Origin: Cedecea neteri
GTDB taxonomy: Bacteria > Pseudomonadota > Gammaproteobacteria > Enterobacterales > Enterobacteriaceae
Direction: 5' to 3'
NCBI RefSeq assembly: GCF_000758305.1
Contig: NZ_CP009458.1
Location: forward strand, 558,001-622,000
DNA: 64,000 nt
A model generated the notes under the pieces. That model saw nothing but the letters and a program-made list of their open reading frames with translations, was not told where the DNA came from and made no database searches. The translations under genes and the position numbers were made by a program. This document shows, one piece after another, positions 16,553 through 23,341 of this stretch. Within the stretch, counting starts at the first letter, position 1, and each line of letters starts with the position of its first letter.

Positions 16553-16816
16553 AAACGTCCTTAGCACCGTCTTGAGCGGTACCTAAGTTTCCTGTAGGCG
16601 CAACAAAGCTGCACCAGGCAGGAGAGCATCAACAAGCAGGGACGTAAAAGAGAGTGGTCGTCACTGCCTTACAAAACCGGTAAGGCAGCGGGCGTTAACC
16701 TGTGGCTTACCGGAAAATTCCTGTTACTTCAGGGTGAGGACTGGGATCGGGTTCCATGTCATCTCCGGTAGCGTTGAAAGAAAAATAGCATTACGCCTTC
16801 TGGCATAATGAGAATG
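16553..16816 (-). ncRNA. mgtA 5' leader (Mg2+-responsive leader RNA)
   Basis: From the start predicted below the PhoP box (about 16816) to the mgtA start is about 264 nt, the length reported for the E. coli/Salmonella leader. In those species the RNA senses Mg2+ and proline supply through mgtL translation and Rho-dependent termination. The region has several GC-rich inverted repeats, for example CTGCCTTAC...GTAAGGCAG at about 16665-16686. No canonical intrinsic terminator precedes mgtA, consistent with Rho control. The mechanism is inferred from homologues. Confidence 0.75.
16707..16757 (-). CDS. mgtL: Leader peptide MgtL
   Basis: ATG 16757 opens a 16-codon peptide, MEPDPSPHPEVTGIFR, followed by TAA. 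GGAG lies five bases upstream. The first five residues are identical to E. coli MgtL (MEPDPTPLP...), including the EPDP stretch associated with ribosome destabilisation at low Mg2+, and four prolines are kept. The second half is different from the Arg-rich tail of E. coli, though it also ends in FR. It is too short to be found by length-based gene calling. Confidence 0.85.
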   Translation of the reverse strand: MEPDPSPHPEVTGIFR

Positions 16817-16822
16817 CCAGGT

Positions 16823-16857
16823 ATACTACGCCCGTAAAACTAAACCGTCTGTAAACC
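16823..16857 (-). promoter_or_regulatory. PhoP box and promoter of mgtA
   Basis: On the minus strand the direct repeat GGTTTA-CAGAC-GGTTTA (16857 to 16841) matches the PhoP consensus GGTTTA-N5-GGTTTA perfectly. A -10-like TAGTAT (16828 to 16823) follows after 12 bp, the usual spacing for PhoP-activated promoters. Confidence 0.88.
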
Positions 16858-17050
16858 AGATTTTGCCCATATCGGGAACGGGATAGAGCGTTAATATTTT
16901 AATCCTGGTAAGTATATTCTAAATAATCCGGATTACAGGTTGGTGGCAAACGAGTGACAATCACTGCATTCGTGTCCCAAAGGAAAAAGGGCTAGCCGCC
17001 ATTGTCTAACCAGCCAATTTGCACCGTGACCGCCAGGGAAAAGAACAACC
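16858..17050 (+). promoter_or_regulatory. treR upstream region
   Basis: This gap between the mgtA promoter and treR contains a TreR-like half operator (CGGGAACGGGA at about 16873-16883), resembling the palindrome ahead of treB. This hints at autoregulation. An AT-rich stretch (16890-16930) includes candidate -10 hexamers, but I cannot pick a single promoter. Confidence 0.35.
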
Positions 17051-17998
17051 ATGCAAAGTCGCCTTACCATCAAAGATATTGCCCGCCTGAGCGGCGTGGG
17101 GAAATCTACCGTTTCGCGCGTATTGAACAATGAAAGCGGCGTCAGCGCCCGCACGCGGGAACGGGTTGAAGCGGTAATGCAGCAGCATGAGTTCTCTCCC
17201 TCCCGCTCGGCGCGCGCGATGCGCGGGCAAAGCGACAAAGTCGTCGCCATTATCGTGACCCGCCTGGACTCCCTGTCGGAAAATCTGGCGGTGCAAACCA
17301 TGCTGCCTTGCCTTTACGAGCAGGGCTACGACCCGATCATGATGGAAAGCCAGTTCTCACCAGAGATGGTTGAGGAGCATCTCGGCATGCTGCGCCGCCG
17401 CAATATCGACGGCGTGATTTTGTTCGGCTTCACGGGTATCAACGAGAAAGTGCTGCAGCCCTGGCGCTCCACGCTGGTGCTGATGGCGCGAGACGCCAAC
17501 GGTTTCGCTTCGGTGTGTTATGACGATGAAGGCTCCATTCACATCCTGATGTCTACGCTTTATCAGCAGGGCCACCGGGATATCAGCTTCCTGGGCGTAC
17601 CGCACGGCGACGTCACCACCGGTTACCGTCGTCACCAGGCGTATCTCGCGTTTTGTCGTGACCACGATATTGTTCCGAATGCCGCCCTGCCCGGCCTGGC
17701 TATGAAGCAAGGCTACGAGCATGTGGTTGAAGTCCTGACCCCAAAAACCACCGCCCTGCTGTGCGCCACCGACACCCTGGCGCTGGGCGCAAGCAAATAT
17801 CTCCAGCAGCAAAACCGCAGCGATATTCAACTGGCGAGCGTGGGGAACACGCCGCTGATGAAATTCTTGCATCCTGAAATCATCACCGTTGACCCAGGCT
17901 ACGCCGAAGCCGGTCGCGCCGCGGCTTTGCAGCTGATCGGGCAGATTTCTCAGGGCCAACAGCTGCGGCAGATCGTCATCCCTAGTCACCTGCAATAA
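17051..17998 (+). CDS. treR: Trehalose operon repressor TreR
   Basis: TreR is a LacI-family repressor of treBC; trehalose-6-phosphate is the inducer in E. coli. The 315-residue protein has an N-terminal LacI helix-turn-helix (TIKDIARLSGVGKSTVSRVLN, with hinge helix SARAMRG near residue 56) and a periplasmic-binding-protein-like effector domain. It is separated from treB by 120 bp containing the operator. The order mgtA-treR-treB-treC is as in E. coli. Confidence 0.96.
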   Translation: MQSRLTIKDIARLSGVGKSTVSRVLNNESGVSARTRERVEAVMQQHEFSPSRSARAMRGQSDKVVAIIVTRLDSLSENLAVQTMLPCLYEQGYDPIMMESQFSPEMVEEHLGMLRRRNIDGVILFGFTGINEKVLQPWRSTLVLMARDANGFASVCYDDEGSIHILMSTLYQQGHRDISFLGVPHGDVTTGYRRHQAYLAFCRDHDIVPNAALPGLAMKQGYEHVVEVLTPKTTALLCATDTLALGASKYLQQQNRSDIQLASVGNTPLMKFLHPEIITVDPGYAEAGRAAALQLIGQISQGQQLRQIVIPSHLQ

Positions 17999-18019
17999 AA
18001 CCTCTCCTGAACGGGATTT

Positions 18020-18067
18020 TGTGATCTTCGCCCGGTTTCGGGAACGTTCCCATTTTCGCAATATAGA
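18020..18067 (+). promoter_or_regulatory. treB promoter with TreR operator and CRP half-site
   Basis: The perfect 12-bp palindrome GGGAACGTTCCC lies at 18040-18051. TGTGATCT at 18020-18027 is an intact left CRP half-site whose right half is poor. A -10-like TATAGA lies at 18062-18067. Repression by TreR and activation by CRP-cAMP are known for E. coli treBC. Confidence 0.8.
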
Positions 18068-18118
18068 AACCTGGCTACCCTTACAACAGGTCATTACCTC
18101 CTACCCAGGGTGTTACTT

Positions 18119-19537
18119 ATGAGCAAAGTAAAACAACAAGACATCGACAAACTGATCGAACTGGTTGGCGGACGCGAGAATATTGCGACCGTCAGCCACT
18201 GCATTACCCGACTGCGTTTTGTGCTGAACCATCCCGAAAATGCCCATCCTAAAGAGATCGAAAACCTCCCGATGGTGAAAGGCTGCTTTACCAATGCCGG
18301 TCAGTTCCAGGTGGTTATCGGTACCGACGTGGATGATTATTACAAAGCGCTGATCGCCACGACCGGACTGGACTCCGCCGACAAGGAACAGGCCAAGACG
18401 GCGGCCCGTCAAAACATGAAATGGCACGAGCAGCTGATCTCCCACTTCGCAGAGATCTTCTTCCCGCTGCTGCCGGCGCTGATCAGCGGGGGTTTGATCC
18501 TCGGTTTCCGTAACGTCATTGGCGACCTGCCGATGAGCAACGGGGAAACTCTTGCCCAAATGTACCCGGCGCTGAAAACCGTGTATGACTTCCTGTGGCT
18601 GATTGGTGAAGCAATCTTCTTCTATCTGCCGGTGGGCATTTGCTGGTCTGCGGTGAAGAAAATGGGCGGCACGCCAATCCTCGGCATCGTGCTGGGCGTT
18701 ACGCTGGTGTCACCACAGCTGATGAACGCCTACGAGCTGGGCACCAAGATCCCGGAAGTGTGGAACTTCGGCTGGTTCACTATTGAGAAAGTCGGTTACC
18801 AGGCACAGGTTATTCCTGCGCTGCTGGCCGGTCTGGCGCTCGGCTTCATCGAAACTCGTATGAAACGTATCGTGCCGGATTATCTTTATCTGGTTATCGT
18901 GCCGGTTTGCTCGCTGATCCTGGCCGTCTTCCTGGCGCACACCGTGATCGGGCCATTTGGCCGTATGATCGGTGATGGCGTGGCGTTCGCAGTTCGCCAC
19001 CTGATGACCGGCAGCTTCGCCCCTATCGGTGCCGCGCTGTTTGGCTTCCTGTATGCGCCGCTGGTAATTACCGGTGTTCACCAGACCACGCTCGCCATCG
19101 ATATGCAGATGATCCAGAGCCTGGGCGGGACACCGGTTTGGCCACTGATTGCGCTGTCCAACATCGCACAGGCATCTGCGGTTGTCGGCATCATTATCTG
19201 TAGCCGCAAGCAGAACGAACGTGAAATCTCCGTCCCGGCGGCTATCTCTGCCTACCTCGGCGTGACCGAACCGGCCATGTACGGGATCAACCTGAAGTAC
19301 CACTTCCCGATGCTGTGCGCGATGGTCGGTTCCGGCCTGGCTGGCCTGCTGTGCGGCCTGAACGGCGTGATGGCGAACGGGATTGGCGTCGGCGGTCTGC
19401 CGGGCATTCTGTCCATCCAGCCTAAGTTCTGGGGCGTCTACGCCATTGCGATTGTTATCGCGGTGATTGTGCCGATTATCCTGACCTCCATCGTCTACAA
19501 GCGTAAATTCCGCCAGGGCACGCTGCTGGTGGTGTAG
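18119..19537 (+). CDS. treB: PTS trehalose-specific EIIBC component TreB
   Basis: TreB imports trehalose as trehalose-6-phosphate across the inner membrane, taking phosphate from EIIA-Glc (no EIIA domain is present). ATG 18119 (MSKVKQQDID) with AGGG eight bases upstream is preferred to GTG 18110. Of 472 residues, the N-terminal EIIB domain carries the phosphorylated Cys28 in VSHCITRLRF. The EIIC part has about ten membrane segments and the GITEP-like motif LGVTEPAMYG. It ends 198 bp before treC. Confidence 0.96.
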   Translation: MSKVKQQDIDKLIELVGGRENIATVSHCITRLRFVLNHPENAHPKEIENLPMVKGCFTNAGQFQVVIGTDVDDYYKALIATTGLDSADKEQAKTAARQNMKWHEQLISHFAEIFFPLLPALISGGLILGFRNVIGDLPMSNGETLAQMYPALKTVYDFLWLIGEAIFFYLPVGICWSAVKKMGGTPILGIVLGVTLVSPQLMNAYELGTKIPEVWNFGWFTIEKVGYQAQVIPALLAGLALGFIETRMKRIVPDYLYLVIVPVCSLILAVFLAHTVIGPFGRMIGDGVAFAVRHLMTGSFAPIGAALFGFLYAPLVITGVHQTTLAIDMQMIQSLGGTPVWPLIALSNIAQASAVVGIIICSRKQNEREISVPAAISAYLGVTEPAMYGINLKYHFPMLCAMVGSGLAGLLCGLNGVMANGIGVGGLPGILSIQPKFWGVYAIAIVIAVIVPIILTSIVYKRKFRQGTLLVV

Positions 19538-19548
19538 TGAGATTGACC

Positions 19549-19570
19549 GGGGGCAGAAATGCCCCCTTTT
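19549..19570 (+). terminator. Intercistronic hairpin between treB and treC
   Basis: GGGGGCA (19549-19555) pairs with TGCCCCC (19560-19566) around GAAA and is followed by TTTT. As treC lies downstream in the same orientation, it probably causes partial termination or stabilises the treB 3' end. A second stem (GGGGC-aattcc-GCCCC, about 19698-19713) lies just before the treC ribosome site. Confidence 0.6.
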
Positions 19571-19735
19571 CGTCAGAGCAAAGTGACTTTTTCTCGCTTT
19601 GTGGGTTATCAGCTGAAAATCAGCCCATTGATTTTCCTTGTTTATTTTTGATGGCACTGAAGGTTCTTTCTACTACCAGAAGCTTGTCATCAGTTTGTGG
19701 GGCAATTCCGCCCCTTCAGCTAGCAGGAACTCGCT

Positions 19736-21394
19736 ATGAATATCACTCCTCCGTGGTGGCAAAACGGCGTCATCTACCAGATTTACCCGAAGAGTTTCCA
19801 GGACACGACCGGCAGCGGGACCGGCGATCTGAAGGGCGTGATTAAGCGTCTGGATTACCTTAAGACGCTGGGCGTTGATGCCATTTGGCTCACACCGTTT
19901 TATGTCTCGCCTCAGATAGATAACGGCTACGACGTCGCTAACTACTGCGCGATAGATCCAACCTACGGCACGCTGGAAGATTTTGATTTGCTGGTAGCCG
20001 AAGCCCACCAACGCGGTATTCGCCTGGTGCTGGATATGGTGTTTAACCACACTTCCACGGAGCACGACTGGTTCAAACAGGCGCAGGATAAACACAGTCC
20101 GTACCGCGAGTTCTATATCTGGCGCGACGGCAACCCGGACATTCTGCCGAACAACTGGCGCTCGAAGTTCGGCGGCAATGCCTGGCAGTGGCAGGCGGAA
20201 ACGGGCCAATACTACCTGCACCTTTTCGCGCCTGAGCAGGCCGATCTCAACTGGGAAAACCCAACGGTTCGCGCCGAGCTGAAGAAGGTTTGCGAGTTCT
20301 GGGCCAACCGCGGCGTGGACGGCCTGCGTCTCGACGTGATTAACCTGGTATCAAAAGATCAGACGTTCCCGAATGACGTGAACGGCGGTGACGGGCGTCG
20401 TTTTTACACCGATGGTCCACGAGTTCATGAGTACCTGCAGGAATTCAGCCGCGATGCTTTTAAGCCGCTCGGCCTGATGACCGTCGGCGAGATGTCCTCC
20501 ACTTCACTGGATAACTGCCAGAAATATGGCGCCCTCGATGGCAGCGAGCTGTCGATGACCTTTAACTTCCATCACCTGAAAGTGGATTATCCCGGCGGCG
20601 AGAAATGGACGCTGGCAAAACCTGACTACGTGGAGCTGAAGTCCATTTTCAACCACTGGCAGCAGGGGATGCACAACGTGGCGTGGAACGCGTTGTTCTG
20701 GTGTAACCACGACCAGCCGCGCATCGTGTCCCGCTTTGGCCACGAAGGCGAACTGCGAACCACCTCCGCGAAGATGCTGGCCATGGTGCTGCACGGCATG
20801 CAAGGCACGCCGTACATCTATCAGGGGGAAGAGATTGGGATGACTAATCCGCATTTCTCCAACATCGATCAGTACCGCGACGTGGAAAGCCTCAATATGT
20901 TTGCCGAGCTGCGAACCCTTGGGCGCGACAGCGACACGCTGATGGCTATTCTTGCCAGCAAGTCACGCGACAACAGCCGCACGCCGATGCAATGGGATGC
21001 CGGCAGCAACGCTGGCTTTAGCGAAGGCACGCCGTGGATTGGCCTGTGCGATAACTACCAGACAGTCAACGCCGCAGCGGCGCTGGAGGACAAAGAGTCG
21101 GTGTTCTATACCTACCAGCAATTGATCAAGCTGCGTAAGGCGGAGCCGGTGCTGACCTGGGGGAATTATCAGGATCTGCTGCCGGAGCACCCGCTGGTGT
21201 GGAGTTACAGCCGCCAACACGAGGGCCAGACGCTGGTGGTTGCCGCGAACCTTAGCGCGGAAGCGCAATGGCTGCAGCTGGAAGGGCATGAAGGCGAATG
21301 GGAAGTGTTGATGAGCAACTATGCTGATGCCGCACCGAAGCCTGCGGAGATGAGCCTGAGGCCGTTTGAGGCAGTGTACTGGGTTAAGCGTTAG
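19736..21394 (+). CDS. treC: Trehalose-6-phosphate hydrolase TreC
   Basis: TreC splits cytoplasmic trehalose-6-phosphate into glucose and glucose-6-phosphate. The 552-residue GH13 protein has the conserved regions in order: DMVFNH, GLRLDVINL (nucleophile Asp), TVGEM (acid/base Glu) and CNHDQPR (transition-state Asp). It lacks a signal peptide, as expected for a phosphorylated substrate made by TreB. A ribosome site (caggaa) precedes the ATG. Confidence 0.96.
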   Translation: MNITPPWWQNGVIYQIYPKSFQDTTGSGTGDLKGVIKRLDYLKTLGVDAIWLTPFYVSPQIDNGYDVANYCAIDPTYGTLEDFDLLVAEAHQRGIRLVLDMVFNHTSTEHDWFKQAQDKHSPYREFYIWRDGNPDILPNNWRSKFGGNAWQWQAETGQYYLHLFAPEQADLNWENPTVRAELKKVCEFWANRGVDGLRLDVINLVSKDQTFPNDVNGGDGRRFYTDGPRVHEYLQEFSRDAFKPLGLMTVGEMSSTSLDNCQKYGALDGSELSMTFNFHHLKVDYPGGEKWTLAKPDYVELKSIFNHWQQGMHNVAWNALFWCNHDQPRIVSRFGHEGELRTTSAKMLAMVLHGMQGTPYIYQGEEIGMTNPHFSNIDQYRDVESLNMFAELRTLGRDSDTLMAILASKSRDNSRTPMQWDAGSNAGFSEGTPWIGLCDNYQTVNAAAALEDKESVFYTYQQLIKLRKAEPVLTWGNYQDLLPEHPLVWSYSRQHEGQTLVVAANLSAEAQWLQLEGHEGEWEVLMSNYADAAPKPAEMSLRPFEAVYWVKR

Positions 21395-21426
21395 TCTGGA
21401 AAAACGCCCCTCAATGTCGCTTCTGA

Positions 21427-21526
21427 CCCTCACCCTCTCCCTGGAAGGGAGAGGGAATAGATTGCGAACTGTTTTGCCCTGTTGTTTGCCCCCTCGCCCC
21501 TTTGGGGAGAGGGCCGGGGTGAGGGG
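21427..21526. repeat. REP-like repeat pair after treC
   Basis: A unit starting CCCTCACCCTCTCCC (21427) with its own hairpin (TCTCCCT-ggaa-GGGAGA) is followed by an inverted unit ending GGGCCGGGGTGAGGGG (to 21526). Together they form a long imperfect inverted repeat between the convergent treC and oxidoreductase genes, where it can also serve as a bidirectional 3' end. Confidence 0.75.
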
Positions 21527-21531
21527 AAAAA

Positions 21532-22062
21532 TTACCCCTTCAGCGCCTGAACCCGACTCAGCCAGCCGTTAACACCCTCATCGATCAGCGCTTCCGTAAT
21601 CGTATTTGCCCCCTGAATAAGCGCAGGCGCCTGCCAAATCATGCCTGTTTTATTCGCCATCGCATGGAACGGCAGCAGCAGCTCTTCCACCGTATAGCGG
21701 TTAGCCCCTTCGGCACGATAGGCGTCCGTCGATCCGCCGGTTGAGGTCATCACCATCAGCTTTTTGCCGTGCAGCGCGGTGCCGTTAGTCCCGTAGGCAA
21801 AGCCGAAGGTCAGCACCTGATCCTGCCAGTCCTTGAGGATCGCCGGAGAGCTGTACCACCAGAACGGGAACATCAGCACAATCGCGTCATGTTCCACCAG
21901 CAGCGCTTGTTCACGTTCAACGTCAATCTGGTGATCCGGGTACGCACGCTTAAGCTCGTGCACGGTGACGCCTTCGATGCTTTTCAGGGCCGTAACGCCA
22001 GCTCGGTTAATACGGGATTCTTCAGGGGCGCGATGTGCTGCCAGGACTAATATTTTTTTCAT
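21532..22062 (-). CDS. Flavodoxin-fold NAD(P)H oxidoreductase (KefF/YwrO type), copy 1
   Basis: This 176-residue protein begins KKILVLAAHRAPEESRIN, the FMN phosphate loop region of the NAD(P)H:quinone oxidoreductase family. It contains FPFWWYSSPAILKDWQD, the typical flavin-isoalloxazine segment of KefF/MdaB/YwrO relatives. Such enzymes reduce quinones or electrophiles by two electrons; some activate the KefC potassium channel. No kef gene lies nearby, so the partner is unknown. It is divergent from a LysR regulator (101-bp gap), which probably controls it. E. coli has nothing between treC and nrdD. Confidence 0.85.
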   Translation of the reverse strand: MKKILVLAAHRAPEESRINRAGVTALKSIEGVTVHELKRAYPDHQIDVEREQALLVEHDAIVLMFPFWWYSSPAILKDWQDQVLTFGFAYGTNGTALHGKKLMVMTSTGGSTDAYRAEGANRYTVEELLLPFHAMANKTGMIWQAPALIQGANTITEALIDEGVNGWLSRVQALKG

Positions 22063-22105
22063 CTTTCAGACCTCATTTTTTGGGATGAGGCTATCTTTTC
22101 AGATG

Positions 22106-22120
22106 ACAGGGCTTACCTGT
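22106..22120. promoter_or_regulatory. Candidate LysR operator between the divergent genes
   Basis: A perfect inverted repeat ACAGG-gctta-CCTGT lies in the 101-bp divergent gap, 44 bp from the oxidoreductase start and 44 bp from the regulator start. LysR-type proteins usually bind short interrupted dyads in this position; assignment is inference. Confidence 0.45.
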
Positions 22121-22163
22121 AGTCCATAACATGGCACATCTGTTTCAACCAAAGGTTACAAGC

Positions 22164-23045
22164 ATGATGCTTTCCGCAGACGTTCATCGGCTCATTCCCG
22201 CTTTTCTGGCGGCGGCCGACTGCCAGAGTTTTTCCGAGGCCGCCCGTCAGTTGGGTATTACGCCTGCGGCGGTGAGCAAAAGCATACGCCAGCTTGAACA
22301 GCGGCTGGGCATCGTACTCTTTGTGCGCAATACGCATTTTGTGGTGCTGACCGAAGAAGGCACTGCGTTACGCGATGAGGTCGCGCCGCTGTGGCAGGCG
22401 CTGAACCAAGCTCTGGTTAACCCGGGGACGGAACCTTCGGGGCTGCTGCGCGTCAGCGTGATCCCCGGCTTTGGCCGTCACTGCCTGATGCCAATTCTGG
22501 CCGAATTCCAGCGGCGCTATCCGCTGATTCGCTTCGAGTTGTCCATGGAAGCCCGCAGCGTGAATTTAATTGCTGAACGCATAGACGTGGCCATCGGCCA
22601 CCGCACGGTAAGAGATAACCGCGTGGTCGCTCGCGAACTGTATACTTCAAAAATGATTACGGCAGCGTCACCGGCCTATTTAGCCCAGCACGGAACGCCA
22701 CAAACGCCGGAAGATCTCGCACAGCATCGCTGCCTTATTCACCGCAACTCCGGCACCGGGCGCCTTCAGCAGTGGATGAATAACGAAACGCTGTTTGACG
22801 AACCCTCAGCCTGGTTTATCACTACCTCACCGGATTCGCTGGTGGACGCGGCGCTGTCCGGCATGGGGATCGTTTATCTCGCCGACTGGTATCTCACCAA
22901 ACCAATTGCCGAAGGAAAATTGCAGGCAATTTTGCAGGGTTCGGCCACCGAGGCGCAGCAACTCTGGGTAAAGTATGCAGGAGGTAAAGTCCCGCCAAAG
23001 ACTCGGGTTTTTGTCGAGTATTTATCCGAAAAACTCATCAGATAA
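22164..23045 (+). CDS. LysR-family transcriptional regulator
   Basis: LysR-type regulators carry an N-terminal winged helix-turn-helix and a two-lobed effector domain. ATG 22164 (MMLSADVHRL) with aaagg eight bases upstream gives 293 residues; an upstream ATG at 22131 lacks a ribosome site. The HTH is SFSEAARQLGITPAAVSKSI with the following RLGIVLF wing, all standard. The effector domain (about 90-290) gives no clue to ligand. The divergent oxidoreductase is the likely target, suggesting an electrophile or quinone signal, but this is inference. Confidence 0.88.
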   Translation: MMLSADVHRLIPAFLAAADCQSFSEAARQLGITPAAVSKSIRQLEQRLGIVLFVRNTHFVVLTEEGTALRDEVAPLWQALNQALVNPGTEPSGLLRVSVIPGFGRHCLMPILAEFQRRYPLIRFELSMEARSVNLIAERIDVAIGHRTVRDNRVVARELYTSKMITAASPAYLAQHGTPQTPEDLAQHRCLIHRNSGTGRLQQWMNNETLFDEPSAWFITTSPDSLVDAALSGMGIVYLADWYLTKPIAEGKLQAILQGSATEAQQLWVKYAGGKVPPKTRVFVEYLSEKLIR

Positions 23046-23095
23046 TTCTTGGCATTTTTAGCAATGCCCACCGCTTCTGCTGCCCCCGATTTACT

Positions 23096-23140
23096 TTGTT
23101 CTACGTCAATAAAATCGCAAACATGTTTGATGCAAATCAC
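23096..23140 (+). promoter_or_regulatory. Two FNR sites upstream of nrdD
   Basis: TTGAT-gcaa-ATCAC (23127-23140, 9 of 10) and TTGTT-ctac-GTCAA (23096-23109, 8 of 10) have centres exactly 31 bp apart. If TAAAAT (23154-23159) is the -10, they lie near -33 and -64, the arrangement I recall for E. coli nrdDG. Anaerobic activation is expected, since NrdD works only without oxygen. Confidence 0.7.
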
Positions 23141-23183
23141 TATATATAGAACTTAAAATGCACCCCGGCCCTACATGTTGTAT
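23137..23183 (+). promoter_or_regulatory. Two NrdR boxes upstream of nrdD
   Basis: Cores CTATATATAG (23140-23149) and CTACATGTTG (23171-23180) fit the NrdR box acaCWATATATWGtgt and are 31 bp apart, three helical turns. The first overlaps the right half of the proximal FNR site, so NrdR repression and FNR activation should compete. Confidence 0.7.
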
Positions 23184-23233
23184 TCATCAACTATTATAAC
23201 AACAACTTCCACAGGATAAGTTTGGGGATTATC

Positions 23234-23319
23234 TGTGGATAAAAAGGGCCGATTTTCGGGAAGTTTTGACAGGACAAACGGCTACGTGCTCCCGGATGCG
23301 CCCCTACCTTTGTGGATAA
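23234..23319 (-). promoter_or_regulatory. Two perfect DnaA boxes in the nrdD leader
   Basis: TGTGGATAA, the complement of the DnaA box TTATCCACA, occurs at 23234-23242 and at 23311-23319, the latter 22 bp before the nrdD start. The gap 23184-23341 also shows CCACAGGATAA at 23210, a degenerate relative. DnaA control is established for E. coli nrdAB; here it would concern the anaerobic enzyme, which is inference. Confidence 0.55.
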
Positions 23320-23341
23320 CCTAAAAATAAACGGAGAAATC

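Noticed and set aside
15083..16564. 493-codon plus-strand open frame opposite mgtA
   Set aside because: Shadow frame of the mgtA coding sequence; no ribosome site or recognisable domain.
21532..23045. KefF-KefC potassium efflux locus
   Set aside because: The flavoprotein resembles KefF, but no KefC/KefB membrane gene is adjacent; its neighbour is a LysR regulator.
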